A DNA stretch of 35,052 bases from positions 1 through 35,052 of the forward strand of contig BDTR01000034.1 in assembly GCA_002897775.1 (NCBI GenBank). Direction: 5' to 3'. The notes under the pieces are model-generated. The model did no database searches and was not told the DNA's origin. It saw only the letters and a program-made list of their open reading frames with translations. Shown one piece after another: positions 23,747 to 31,949 of this stretch. The position numbers and the translations under genes are program-made. The stretch's first letter is position 1. Every line of letters starts with the position of its first letter. Source of the DNA: a bacterium BMS3Bbin08. Lineage in GTDB: Bacteria > Nitrospirota > Thermodesulfovibrionia > UBA6902 > BMS3Bbin08.

Positions 23747-25744
23747 TTATCCATCTACTTTTCCTTCAGTAAGATAAACAATCGCTTTATTTATATCTTC
23801 CCTTTTCCCTGTGATAAAAACTATGTCACCGGTTTTAAAGCTGAATTTTGGATCAGGGCTTGTATGCATCCGGTTTTCGCGTTCAATTACTATTATTGTA
23901 GCGCCGGTCTTTGTTCTGAACCTGAGGTCCTCTATGGACTTGCCGCGCACAGGCGAAGTATCATGAATAGTGCAGACCTCAAGAGCAATGTCAGAGAGAA
24001 CAGCATATTTATCAAACAGCGGCTTTCGGGTTGCTGTTTTGCTCTGCCTCAGGGCCCTGTAACCGTCTTCCCTGATCATGTCAATAAAATTGAAAATCTC
24101 ATTTTTAGGTATCTGATACCGGCCAAGGACCCTTGAGAATATCTCAACCGAGGTTTCAAATTCCTCGGGGATGACTTCATCAGCGCCGAGCTTTAACAAA
24201 TCATCGACTTCAGAAGCATATCGTGTTCTGACAATGATAAATAACTCGGGGTTTTGCCTCCTTGCCGTCGTGACGATATTCCTGCAGGACGCGGGGTCAG
24301 AAATGGCAATGACCATTACCCTTGCCGTTTTTATGCCCAGCCGCAGAAGCACGTCGCCTTTTGTCCCGTCGCCGTAATATATCGGTTCCCCCTGTTTCTT
24401 CATTTCCCTGACAGTGTCGGCGTTAAATTCAAGTACTAAATAGGATATGTCAGCTTCTCTTAAAACCCTCGCGAGGTTCCGGCCGTTTAACCCAAAGCCG
24501 ATAATGATCACATGTGATCTTCTTTTCTCACTAATTTCTTCATGCTCCGAAAGCTCTTTGTGTCTCTCAAGCCTTCGCAGTATTTTATGGGAACTCAGCC
24601 TGCTCGATACGAATGGAGAAATTTTCATAATAAAGGGGGTCAATAGCATCGTAAATACAGACGCTGAGAGAAACCACTGATACATATCATTTGAGATCAG
24701 ACCTGCCGAAAGTCCTGCCACGGCAAGCACAAATGAAAATTCTCCAACCTGACCAAGGTCCATACTTGATTGTATTGACGTCCGTAAGGGGCGCTTCAGC
24801 AGATACATTGAGAGAAACCCGGTAACGAATTTTATAATAATTATCCCGAAAACAAGAGAGAGAACATAAAGTGTATTATTGATAAAAAAAGACGTGTCCA
24901 TGAGCATGCCCACGGATATGAAAAAAAGTCCGTTAAAACTGTCTTTGAACGGCAGTATCGTTGATGTCGCCTCATGAGAATATTCTGATTCAGAGATCGC
25001 GAGCCCGGCGAGAAACGCGCCGAGGGCGAGTGAAAGGCCAAACTCTGAAGTCAGAAAGGCAATGCCGAAACACATGATTAAGATAGATATGACAAAAAGC
25101 TCCCGGTTTCTCGCGCGCACAATTTGATGTAATAAATTCGGAATGATCCACCTGGCGGAAAGCAGAACCACGGCAATAATGGCAAGGGCCTTTCCAAAAG
25201 TTAATATCAGATCGGACATCCCGCCGCCGCCGGACAAAATCGGAATGAAAAGCATGAAAGGCACGAGACAGAGGTCCTGGAAAATCAGTATGCCGACGCT
25301 GATCCTTCCGTGCGGTGTATCTATCTCCGCCCTGTCTGAAAGCAGTTTCATTACAATTGCCGTGCTGCTCAATCCTACTAAAAAGCCCGTGAAGACCGCC
25401 GTATTGGCGTCTCCCAGCCATTGATATGAAATTAAAGCCGTCAGTGATACGGTCATGAGGACATAAAGCCCTCCGATGCCGAAGACTTCAAGACGCATCT
25501 TTAAAAACCTGGACATGGAAAACTCAATGCCTATAGTAAAAAGCAGGAGGATAACGCCGATTTCCGAGAAGGTCTGGATAGTGGTGAGGTCCTCAATGAA
25601 GTTCAACCCGTGAGGACCAAGGAGCATCCCGGCCAGTAAAAATCCAACTATAGACGGGATCTTTATTCTGCCCAGCGCGAATATTACAATAGCGGATATC
25701 CCGAGGATTATTACGAGGGATTTTAAAAAAACAAGTTCGTGCAT
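23747..25744 (-). CDS. CPA2-family cation:proton antiporter with TrkA-N and TrkA-C domains (KefB/KefC-type)
   Basis: 665 aa. About 12 membrane helices make up residues 1-385 (starts MHELVFLKSLVIILGISAIV; FLVGLSSTAIVMKLLSDR and LALGAFLAGLAISES are family blocks). A TrkA-N NAD-binding domain follows (HVIIIGFGLNGRNLARVL, about 412-530), then a coiled linker and a TrkA-C domain (about 575-660, GKSIEDLRFRTKTGATIIVI). It exchanges K+ or Na+ for protons; the TrkA domains gate transport by NAD(H) or nucleotide binding. No glutathione regulator (KefF/G) is adjacent. No obvious ribosome-binding site. Confidence 0.9.
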   Translation of the reverse strand: MHELVFLKSLVIILGISAIVIFALGRIKIPSIVGFLLAGMLLGPHGLNFIEDLTTIQTFSEIGVILLLFTIGIEFSMSRFLKMRLEVFGIGGLYVLMTVSLTALISYQWLGDANTAVFTGFLVGLSSTAIVMKLLSDRAEIDTPHGRISVGILIFQDLCLVPFMLFIPILSGGGGMSDLILTFGKALAIIAVVLLSARWIIPNLLHQIVRARNRELFVISILIMCFGIAFLTSEFGLSLALGAFLAGLAISESEYSHEATSTILPFKDSFNGLFFISVGMLMDTSFFINNTLYVLSLVFGIIIIKFVTGFLSMYLLKRPLRTSIQSSMDLGQVGEFSFVLAVAGLSAGLISNDMYQWFLSASVFTMLLTPFIMKISPFVSSRLSSHKILRRLERHKELSEHEEISEKRRSHVIIIGFGLNGRNLARVLREADISYLVLEFNADTVREMKKQGEPIYYGDGTKGDVLLRLGIKTARVMVIAISDPASCRNIVTTARRQNPELFIIVRTRYASEVDDLLKLGADEVIPEEFETSVEIFSRVLGRYQIPKNEIFNFIDMIREDGYRALRQSKTATRKPLFDKYAVLSDIALEVCTIHDTSPVRGKSIEDLRFRTKTGATIIVIERENRMHTSPDPKFSFKTGDIVFITGKREDINKAIVYLTEGKVDG

Positions 25745-26017
25745 AGATTTATCAGATACCCGGACAACAATATTTCTTGAACTTAATCTATAACCTTAAA
25801 TAAATGTTGTCAATACATTCCTTTGTAGCTTTTTAAAGATATGGATAAATTGTGTAAAATATCCATGCCGTAAAATATTATTATTTTATATATATGCTCC
25901 CACAGATTTGCAATCGCAAATCTAAGAATGGGTACAAAGTAAGCGAACCTATAACTGCTGCGAATCAAATATCATAAACACTTGACCTTTCAGATTGAAC
26001 GGATATATAATCGATTC
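25745..26017. other. Divergent intergenic region upstream of the methyltransferase leader
   Basis: AT-rich spacer. It has a small palindrome (AGATTTGCAATCGCAAATCT, about 25904-25923) and, at its right end, the promoter of the methyltransferase run. No gene seen. Confidence 0.5.
25982..26011 (+). promoter_or_regulatory. Promoter of the methyltransferase operon leader
   Basis: TTGACC (25982-25987), an 18-nt spacer and a perfect TATAAT (26006-26011). The start would be near 26018, giving a leader of about 160 nt before the ATG at 26180. Confidence 0.7.
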
Positions 26018-26164
26018 ATGTTCAACAAATATCTAATATTAGTTTTTGGCATTCTTAAGACAGCATGGCATATAGCGGCCGTGGCTGAGGGGGATTCTAT
26101 TAGCTAATAACAGATAGAACTTAATAATCTCAGAAGCCACGGTATAAAAACCGTGGCTTTTTTA
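26018..26164 (+). ncRNA. Structured leader with mutually exclusive antiterminator and terminator (riboswitch-like, class unknown)
   Basis: Arm A, CCGTGGC+TGAG (26079-26089), pairs with CTCA+GCCACGG (26129-26142), enclosing a hairpin TTCTAT/ATAGAA (26095-26119). The 3' arm of that helix also forms a perfect 10-bp terminator: AAGCCACGGT (26134-26143) with ACCGTGGCTT (26150-26159), followed by T6. The two structures cannot coexist. This is the architecture of a transcription-controlling riboswitch or protein-responsive attenuator. I could not match it to SAM, SAH, fluoride or other classes I know. A 29-codon reading (26018-26107) without a ribosome-binding site overlaps it. Confidence 0.65.
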
Positions 26165-26179
26165 TTTTGGAGGAGTGAG

Positions 26180-26950
26180 ATGAGATGGGATGCGGAAAAA
26201 TACGATACAGTAAAAGCTCCGCAGGTGGATGCTGGCAGAGAACTTATTGTTATGGCGGAAGTAAGAGAAACCAATTCAATTCTCGATATTGGCTGCGGCA
26301 CAGGAAAACTCACGGCAGAGCTTGCCCGTCTTGCGTCAAAGGGTTTTGTTACAGGGATTGACCCGTCCAAAGAGATGCTTGATAAAGCCAGGAGGACGTG
26401 CGAATCATTTAAAAACACTTCATTCAGGCTGATTTCCGCTCAATCGATGAGTTTTACTGACGAATTTGATCTAGTGTTCTCAAACTCAGCGCTGCACTGG
26501 ATTAAGGAACAACATGAGGTGATCGGTTTAGCATATCAATGCTTAAAGGATGACGGCAGGATCGCATTTCAGCTTCCTGCCAGGAACTTCTGCAGTGAGT
26601 TTTATGAATATAGCAGTAATGCAATTGATCTGCTCGGACTTAGGGAGACATTCAAGGACTGGGAAACTCCGTGGTATTTCCCAATAAGAGAAGAATATAA
26701 AATCCTTCTTGAGAGCGTGGGATTTTATAACATTAAAATCTATTACAGGGATTATGGATTACTGTTTAAAAACATTAATGATGTTCTTGATTGGTGGTCA
26801 TCTGCCGGCCTGAGACCTTTTTTGGCGCGGTTGCCGGAAAGAGAACGGGAATATTTCAAATATGCATTTGCAATGAGTTTTGAAAATAACAGAACAGAAA
26901 AGGGCATAGAATTCAATTTCAGAAGGCTCTTTGTATTCGCAGACAAATAA
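26180..26950 (+). CDS. Class I SAM-dependent methyltransferase (Tam/UbiE-like)
   Basis: 256 aa from the ATG at 26180, which has GGAGGAG 5-6 nt upstream; the longer reading from 26153 starts inside the leader terminator. Motif I is ILDIGCGTGKLTAELA, followed by VTGIDPSKEML (acidic ribose-binding Asp) and DLVFSNSALHWI, which is typical of trans-aconitate methyltransferase-like proteins. The C-terminal half (about 150-256) resembles the substrate cap of that family. Substrate unknown. First gene of a tight run. Confidence 0.82.
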   Translation: MRWDAEKYDTVKAPQVDAGRELIVMAEVRETNSILDIGCGTGKLTAELARLASKGFVTGIDPSKEMLDKARRTCESFKNTSFRLISAQSMSFTDEFDLVFSNSALHWIKEQHEVIGLAYQCLKDDGRIAFQLPARNFCSEFYEYSSNAIDLLGLRETFKDWETPWYFPIREEYKILLESVGFYNIKIYYRDYGLLFKNINDVLDWWSSAGLRPFLARLPEREREYFKYAFAMSFENNRTEKGIEFNFRRLFVFADK

Positions 26951-26971
26951 ATTACGGATGACAGGCAGAAA

Positions 26972-27679
26972 ATGAAAAACAATAAATTAAGCATAGACCG
27001 TATTGCATTCATTGGCAGGACTTTTGCCGAGTATATGAAGATGTTTGACCTTGACGAGGATATGCTTCGGCAAGGACCTGTACTTGACTGTCCGGCAGGG
27101 CCGTCATCATTTGCTGCAGAGGCTAATAATCGGGGCATTAACATTACCGCATGTGATATTTGCTATGATTTAGAGGTAAATGATCTTTCACAAAGAGGAA
27201 AAGATGACATAGCTCATGTTTTTGATAAATTTGATGAGGCGTCTCATCTTTATATATGGAATCATTATAAAAATAAGGATGAAGTTATTGCGCATAGGAG
27301 TAAGTCTCTGGAGTTATTTATAGGCGATTTTTCACAGGGTCTTAAAGAAGGACGTTATCGAAAAATCGAGTTTCCAGGCTTGCCATTTTCTGACAGGACA
27401 TTTTCACTTGTACTCTCAGGGCATTTTCTGTTTTTATATGGCGACAGAATGGACTTTGATTTTCATGTTTCCTGCTTAAAAGAGCTGATGAGGGTGTGTT
27501 CAGGTGAAGTGAGAATTTTTCCGCTGGTTGGTCTTGATGCAAAGCCGTATGATTATTTAAATGATATATTGTCGATTCTTAAATTTAATGATATAAGTGT
27601 AGAAATAACAAAGGTTCCTTTTGAATTCCAGAAAGGCAGCAATCAGATGATGAAACTTTATCATAATGATGGCGGATAA
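26972..27679 (+). CDS. SAM-dependent methyltransferase-like protein
   Basis: 235 aa. VLDCPAGPSSFAAEANNRG is a variant motif I, followed by ITACDICYDLE. The later block FPGLPFSDRTFSLVLSGHFL matches the position of motifs IV/V in Rossmann methyltransferases. DCPAGPSSF instead of D-x-G-x-G-x-G marks a distinct subfamily of small bacterial methyltransferase-like proteins of unknown substrate. It starts 21 nt after the previous gene. Confidence 0.7.
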   Translation: MKNNKLSIDRIAFIGRTFAEYMKMFDLDEDMLRQGPVLDCPAGPSSFAAEANNRGINITACDICYDLEVNDLSQRGKDDIAHVFDKFDEASHLYIWNHYKNKDEVIAHRSKSLELFIGDFSQGLKEGRYRKIEFPGLPFSDRTFSLVLSGHFLFLYGDRMDFDFHVSCLKELMRVCSGEVRIFPLVGLDAKPYDYLNDILSILKFNDISVEITKVPFEFQKGSNQMMKLYHNDGG

Positions 27680-27683
27680 AATT

Positions 27684-28445
27684 ATGACAGAATTTAATAG
27701 ATCAAACTGGGCAAGACCGGAGTTTGTAAGGCAATACAGGGATAATGCGGACATATACATTGTTGAGAGGCGGAGAATGATCGGAATTACAAAATCATTT
27801 TACAAACATTTCCTTTCCGTCAGGAAGGAGAATAATATCCTCGATCTCGGATGCGGCGATGGGATTATTACTCATAAACTTCTTGAAATTGATGAGTCGA
27901 TGACAGCTACTCTGATTGACGGTTCCGAGGATATGCTGAATAAAGCAAAAGAACGGTTACAAGGCTATGATAATGTCAATTTCATAAAGGCAAGCTTTCA
28001 GAATGTTATAGAAAAAGGTTTACCGGCGCGGGATTATGACTTTACCGTTTCATCTATGGCCATACATCATTTAGCAATGAACGATAAGCGAGAATTATTC
28101 AGGTTAATTCACTCTCGTCTTAATACTGGCGGGTATTTCATGAATATCGATGTTCTGCTCGCACCGTCAGAAGCTCTTGATAATTGGTATATGAAGATAT
28201 GGGAAGAATGGATGGATGACAAAAGGGCAGAGCTCGGCGCACTGGATGAACCTTCGGCGGACGTGATCAGGCGATACAAGGACGCGGAAGAAAATAAACC
28301 TGACACGCTTGACAGCCAGTTGAATGCATTGAGGGATATCGGCTTTAAAGATGCAGACTGTTTTTATAAATACGGGATATTTGCAATTTACGGAGGTAAG
28401 AAACAGGACAAAGCTGAAAAAGGAAAAACGAATGAAAGCGTCTGA
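27684..28445 (+). CDS. Class I SAM-dependent methyltransferase
   Basis: 253 aa from 27684; an upstream Met pair at 27666 overlaps the previous gene by 14 nt and has no better ribosome-binding site. Motif I NNILDLGCGDGIITHKLLEI, acidic residue in TLIDGSEDMLNKAK, then DFTVSSMAIHHLAMNDKREL. The helical C-terminus includes WMDDKRAELGALDEPSADV. It resembles CmoA/UbiE-type small-molecule or tRNA-related methyltransferases. Third methyltransferase in the run, and coupled to the next gene by a 14-nt overlap. Confidence 0.82.
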   Translation: MTEFNRSNWARPEFVRQYRDNADIYIVERRRMIGITKSFYKHFLSVRKENNILDLGCGDGIITHKLLEIDESMTATLIDGSEDMLNKAKERLQGYDNVNFIKASFQNVIEKGLPARDYDFTVSSMAIHHLAMNDKRELFRLIHSRLNTGGYFMNIDVLLAPSEALDNWYMKIWEEWMDDKRAELGALDEPSADVIRRYKDAEENKPDTLDSQLNALRDIGFKDADCFYKYGIFAIYGGKKQDKAEKGKTNESV

Positions 28446-28713
28446 TCGATCAAAAAAAGCTATATTAAAAGATCTTCAGACCTTAACCAACATAGGCCCT
28501 GCTATTGCCGAAAAATTGTATTTTATTGGTATCCGTTCAACGGAAGAAGTGATCAATGCTAAACCAGAAGAGCTTTATAACAGGCTTCAGAAAAAGCTTG
28601 ACTGCCATGTTGACAGGTGTGTTCTTGATGTCTTCAGGGGCGCAAAAAAAGGCAGGCCGTGGCCTGAGTGTTTGGATAGGAAGAGAAGAGAAGCAAAGAA
28701 CAATAAGAAGTAA
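28432..28713 (+). CDS. Helix-hairpin-helix protein of the Cdd1 family
   Basis: 93 aa from the ATG at 28432 (AAAAGGA upstream); the longer reading from 28351 lies inside the methyltransferase. LQTLTNIGPAIAEKLYFIGI is a helix-hairpin-helix DNA-binding motif, and the rest (VDRCVLDVFRGAKKGRPWPE) is the Cdd1/PF11731 signature. These small proteins probably bind DNA, but their role is unproven. Gene overlaps on both sides imply co-translation with the methyltransferases and the DsrE-like gene. Confidence 0.8.
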   Translation: MKASDRSKKAILKDLQTLTNIGPAIAEKLYFIGIRSTEEVINAKPEELYNRLQKKLDCHVDRCVLDVFRGAKKGRPWPECLDRKRREAKNNKK

Positions 28714-28724
28714 TGGAGGGACAG

Positions 28725-29084
28725 ATGACAGAGAAGATGAGAGTTCTTTTACATGTTAGTGACAATCAGCGCTGGAGCATGGCATTGGGAAATATTACAA
28801 ACTTTCTGAAAGATGTAGGTCAGGACAATGCCGATATAGTCATTGTTGCAAACGGACCTGCAGTATCCTCATATGCTTCTTCAGACCATATGGAGACCAT
28901 GGAATTGCTGGCCGACAGGGGAGTGCGGTTCAAGGCCTGCAGGAACACTCTAAAGAAACTTTGTGCTGAAGGGGCAGTGTGCATCACTGAGGACGCGCTC
29001 CCTGCTTTTGTTGAGGTAGTGCCTGCCGGCATTAGCGAGATCGTACGGAAACAGCGGGAGGGATACGTTTACGTAAAACCATAA
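28725..29084 (+). CDS. DsrE/DsrF-like protein
   Basis: 119 aa from the ATG at 28725, which has GGAGGGA 5 nt upstream; a start at 28713 lacks a site. MRVLLHVSDNQRWSMALGNI, IVIVANGPAVSSYA and ACRNTLKKLCAEGAVCITED fit the small DsrE-like fold. These proteins transfer sulfur or act in persulfide chemistry; the cysteine in FKACRNTL occupies the usual active position. Last gene of the tight run starting at 26180. No dsr genes are nearby. Confidence 0.78.
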   Translation: MTEKMRVLLHVSDNQRWSMALGNITNFLKDVGQDNADIVIVANGPAVSSYASSDHMETMELLADRGVRFKACRNTLKKLCAEGAVCITEDALPAFVEVVPAGISEIVRKQREGYVYVKP

Positions 29085-29154
29085 AGCGACCAGGTATTGC
29101 AGCAAGTCGTACTTTGACCGGATAAAACGGAAGAAAACATTTTTTAAATCAAAA

Positions 29155-29182
29155 TTCAAATGTCGCGTTCCTTTGCTATACT
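29155..29182 (+). promoter_or_regulatory. Probable promoter of the zinc-ribbon/SppA genes
   Basis: TTCAAA (29155-29160), a 16-nt spacer and TATACT (29177-29182), 28 nt before the start at 29210. Confidence 0.4.
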
Positions 29183-29209
29183 TGATTGTATATTAAAAAG
29201 GAGGATCTT

Positions 29210-29443
29210 ATGAACTGTGAGAGCTGTGCGATTCCAATGCCTAAACCAGAAGACCATGGGGCAGGTGACATAACAAATAAATACTGCAAGTTCTGCGCGC
29301 CTGACGGCAATCTGCGAAACAGGGAAGAGGTCAGGCAGGGATGGATCAAGGCGCTCATGAGGTGGGAGAAGATCAGCATTCAGGAGGCTGAAAAAAAAGT
29401 GGATGAGGCAATGCCTAAAATGCCCGCGTGGAGAGACTCTTAA
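29210..29443 (+). CDS. Zinc-ribbon protein (Zn_ribbon_2 type)
   Basis: 77 aa from 29210 (AAGGAGG 5 nt upstream). CESC (Cys3/Cys6) and CKFC (Cys26/Cys29) form a zinc ribbon with the family spacer MPKPEDHGAG. The helical C-terminus is lysine/glutamate rich. Homologous domains often stand alone or precede AraC-type regulators; function unknown. Its stop is 15 nt before the SppA start, suggesting an operon. Confidence 0.78.
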   Translation: MNCESCAIPMPKPEDHGAGDITNKYCKFCAPDGNLRNREEVRQGWIKALMRWEKISIQEAEKKVDEAMPKMPAWRDS

Positions 29444-29458
29444 AGGAGTGACAAAATA

Positions 29459-30445
29459 ATGAAATGGTCAAATCGATTGATAATTATGCTGTTAATTGGA
29501 GCTTTTTTGCTGAGCGGATGTATTTCCACTAAAGTAACGCTTTTCAGGAGCTACAGCGAGCCGTTAAAAGAATACACACTTGAAGGAGAGGGTGACGGCA
29601 AGGTGCTCATGATCCCTGTAAAAGGTGTGATCACAAGCCGTTCAAAAAACAGATTGCTCTACACAGAGCCCGGCACAGTCCAGGAGATCGTTTCTCATCT
29701 GGAAATGGCCGCGGAAGATAAAAAGATAAAAGTCGTTGTTTTACAGATTGACAGTCCGGGGGGCACTGTTACTGCTTCAGACATTCTCTATCACGAGATA
29801 AAGGAGTTTAAAAACAAAACCGGAAAGAAAGTCGTGATAGCCATGATGAATCTCGCCGCGTCAGGAGGTTATTATATCGCGCTTGCCGGCGACGAGATAT
29901 ATGCCCATCCCACTACTGTTACGGGCTCTATAGGTGTCATCTTTATACGGCCCGACATTGAGGGCCTTATGGGAAAAATTGGAGTTGAGGCAGATGTTAC
30001 AAAATCAGGCGTATATAAAGACATGGGGTCGCCATTCAGAAAAAGTACGGAGACTGAGCAGGAATTATTCCAGGGAATAATCGATGAGCTGTACGGCCGT
30101 TTTGTCGGCCTCATAGCTGAGAACCGAGGTCTTGATCCTGACCAGGTCAGGGCCATTGCGGACGGCCGCATATATACCGCTCAACAGGCCCTCGATCTAA
30201 AGCTGATAGACAGGATCGGCTATCTTGATGAAGCTATTGCAGGAGCAAAACAGATCGCAGGACTGCCTGATAACGCTCAGGTTGTAGTGTACCGCCGCAC
30301 TGAAAGGGCCAATGACAACAGGTATTATACAGCAACAGGAAAGGGCGGGGGAGGGTCTCCAAAGCTGATCGATCTGGGTATCCCGGAGTATATGAATGTC
30401 CCTGACGCCGGATTTTATTACCTGTGGACGCCGGGTGTGGAATAA
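29459..30445 (+). CDS. sppA: Signal peptide peptidase SppA (S49 family), lipoprotein form
   Basis: 328 aa. The N-terminal signal ends in lipobox LLSGC (Cys21), so it is probably lipid-anchored, unlike typical SppA, which has a membrane helix. Core S49 features are VVVLQIDSPGGTVTASD, the nucleophile region MNLAASGGYYIAL (Ser135), GSIGVIF, and the general-base region TKSGVYKDMGSPFR (Lys182 or Lys187). The length is that of the short bacterial form that works as an octamer. It removes remnant signal peptides from the membrane. The tail after 280 (GGGGSPKLIDLGIPEYMNVP) is an extension of unknown use. Confidence 0.9.
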   Translation: MKWSNRLIIMLLIGAFLLSGCISTKVTLFRSYSEPLKEYTLEGEGDGKVLMIPVKGVITSRSKNRLLYTEPGTVQEIVSHLEMAAEDKKIKVVVLQIDSPGGTVTASDILYHEIKEFKNKTGKKVVIAMMNLAASGGYYIALAGDEIYAHPTTVTGSIGVIFIRPDIEGLMGKIGVEADVTKSGVYKDMGSPFRKSTETEQELFQGIIDELYGRFVGLIAENRGLDPDQVRAIADGRIYTAQQALDLKLIDRIGYLDEAIAGAKQIAGLPDNAQVVVYRRTERANDNRYYTATGKGGGGSPKLIDLGIPEYMNVPDAGFYYLWTPGVE

Positions 30446-30568
30446 CTGCTTTTTTAATTCCTCGTTTGAATAGTGTAAAGTACCTTCATATGGTATAGGG
30501 CTTGCCCTGATAGGGCTGTATAACTTCTCCGCTGTAAGCGGAAAAACCAGTGAAAACCACACCTAAGG

Positions 30569-30588
30569 TTTACCCCGTACGGGGTAAA
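30569..30588. repeat. ACCCCGT-family interspersed palindrome, copy 3 (perfect)
   Basis: TTTACCCCGTACGGGGTAAA is a perfect 20-bp palindrome, 16 nt upstream of the -35 of the next toxin-antitoxin pair. Confidence 0.7.
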
Positions 30589-30603
30589 GAATAGCAGCTC
30601 AAG

Positions 30604-30632
30604 TTGAAAAAAACAATGAAACAATGTATCCT
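30604..30632 (+). promoter_or_regulatory. Promoter of the AbrB/PIN pair
   Basis: TTGAAA (30604-30609), a 17-nt spacer and TATCCT (30627-30632). The AAGGAGG ribosome-binding site follows at 30639-30645. Confidence 0.5.
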
Positions 30633-30654
30633 TAAAGTAAGGAGGTAAGGGGAC

Positions 30655-30888
30655 ATGCTTGCGAAGAAGACGTCTAAAAACCAGCTTACATTACCAAAAG
30701 ATGTAGTAAAGGCCTTTCCAGATGTTGACTATTTTGATGTTAAAGTCAAGGACGATAAGATATTGTTAGTGCCGGTTAAGATAACCCCGTTGGGTTCCAC
30801 GCTTAAGAGCATCAGGGGCAAAATCAAAAAACGCGGTATTACAGAAAAAGATGTAGATGATGCTATAAGATGGTCAAGAAAAAGATAG
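30655..30888 (+). CDS. AbrB/SpoVT-type antitoxin
   Basis: 77 aa. KTSKNQLTLPKDVVKAF is a swapped-hairpin AbrB DNA-binding motif, followed by DVKVKDDKILLVPVK. The C-terminal helix (GITEKDVDDAIRWSRKR) would bind the toxin. AAGGAGG ribosome-binding site. It overlaps the PIN toxin gene by 19 nt. It likely represses its own promoter. Confidence 0.85.
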   Translation: MLAKKTSKNQLTLPKDVVKAFPDVDYFDVKVKDDKILLVPVKITPLGSTLKSIRGKIKKRGITEKDVDDAIRWSRKR

Positions 30889-31301
30889 GCGTTAAAAAGG
30901 TTGTTTTAGATACCAATGTAATTGTTTCGGCACTGCTGTTTAAAGGTGAGCTATCAGCTATAGTTAATCTATGGAAAGAAGGGGAGGTTTTCCCTGTTAT
31001 TTCTAACGAAACTTTTAAAGAGTTAACGAAGGTTTTCACATATCCGAAATTTTCATTGACAGAGGATGAAATCAGGAAGCTGATAGAAGAGGAAATTGTC
31101 CCTTATTTTGAGCTAATAAGTACTGCCAGAGTTGTTGAAAATGTCTGTCAAGACCCGGATGATGACAAATTTTTGTCATGTGCTTTGTCTGCATCTGCAG
31201 ATTTTATTGTCAGCGGTGATAAGGATTTAACCGGGATAAAACAATACAAGAACATAAAAATAATAAATCCTCATAATCTTTTACAGCTTTTTGAGAAGTG
31301 A
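30870..31301 (+). CDS. PIN-domain toxin (COG1569 type)
   Basis: 143 aa. KKVVLDTNVIVSALLFKG (Asp14), SNETFKELTKVF, VCQDPDDDKFLSCALSA and ADFIVSGDKDLTGIK are the conserved blocks of putative toxin-antitoxin PIN nucleases. It lies in an operon with the AbrB-type antitoxin. Probably an RNase. Confidence 0.87.
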   Translation: MVKKKIGVKKVVLDTNVIVSALLFKGELSAIVNLWKEGEVFPVISNETFKELTKVFTYPKFSLTEDEIRKLIEEEIVPYFELISTARVVENVCQDPDDDKFLSCALSASADFIVSGDKDLTGIKQYKNIKIINPHNLLQLFEK

Positions 31302-31890
31302 ATTGCAAAAAGAAACATCCTGGTATCTTGTAATTATTCAAATAAATTGCGAGAAAAAAGGGACGGGTACATTATCTGGCGGGCAGAGAGCGGATTAACT
31401 CATACAATTTATGATAACAAATTAATCAGGAGGCTTTAACTATGGGGTCAAATTTTTATTATTGACAATCTCATTATATTTCTGAATCGCAGGATTTCCA
31501 GCGGGGGCACCAAACTTATTTAACCGGTTTAACCGGATATTCAAAGCTTCCCATAAACCTCTCATAGCGGAGGAGGCCAGCTAATATAATGCATAGAGTT
31601 AATTTGCGGTTTGCAAATATACGGTTGGCATTCATTGCCTGAAACAGTGCCGTCAGCAACCTCCATGGTATCTGGCCAGACCTCTTATTCTTGGCAGGGC
31701 TCACCTGCTCGACAGAGATGAAGAGGAAGTCAGGGGTTACAGAAATGATTAAGGTTGGGGGTCAGACATGAGTATTGACTTTCCAAAAATACTGTTAAAT
31801 TATTTTCTGGTTGATTGGCTTGAAAGCAGTCAAATATCAATAGTCATGTCTGACCCTTATTTTTTAATTGAACGATAATCAAACAATTAC
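31302..31890. other. Intergenic region with transposon-end-like repeats
   Basis: No gene recognised. GGGGTCAAATTTTTATTATTGAC near 31444-31466 resembles one end of the 98-bp inverted-repeat element at 31759. TTTAACCGGTTTAACCGG words occur near 31518. A 62-codon minus-strand reading (31516-31704) shows no known family. The region looks like remains of a small mobile element. Confidence 0.45.
31759..31856. mobile_element. 98-bp MITE-like element with 20-bp terminal inverted repeats
   Basis: The left end, GGGTCAGACATGAGTATTGA, and the reverse complement of the right end, GGGTCAGACATGACTATTGA, differ at one base. The middle is AT-rich and non-coding. Such GGGTCAGACATG ends are often associated with Y1/REP-type or small IS transposases, but no transposase is present here. 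Confidence 0.6.
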
Positions 31891-31919
31891 TTGACATATT
31901 ATCTACCATAAGGTATGAT
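31891..31919 (+). promoter_or_regulatory. Promoter of the HTH-Panacea/RelE pair
   Basis: TTGACA (31891-31896), a 17-nt spacer and TATGAT (31914-31919). AAGGT/ACCTT half-sites (31910-31914 and about 31927-31931) overlap the -10 and start, a plausible autorepression site. Confidence 0.7.
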
Positions 31920-31949
31920 TTAACTAACCTTAGAGAAGGGGGCGATAAA

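Noticed and set aside
26070-26145. tRNA-like or SAM riboswitch reading of the methyltransferase leader
   Set aside because: No T-arm GGTTCRA sequence or anticodon arm; no SAM-I core motifs.
22327-31595. 13-mer ATATAATGCATAG shared by 22330 and 31583
   Set aside because: Too short and AT-rich, contains a -10-like word, and flanks do not match; likely coincidence.
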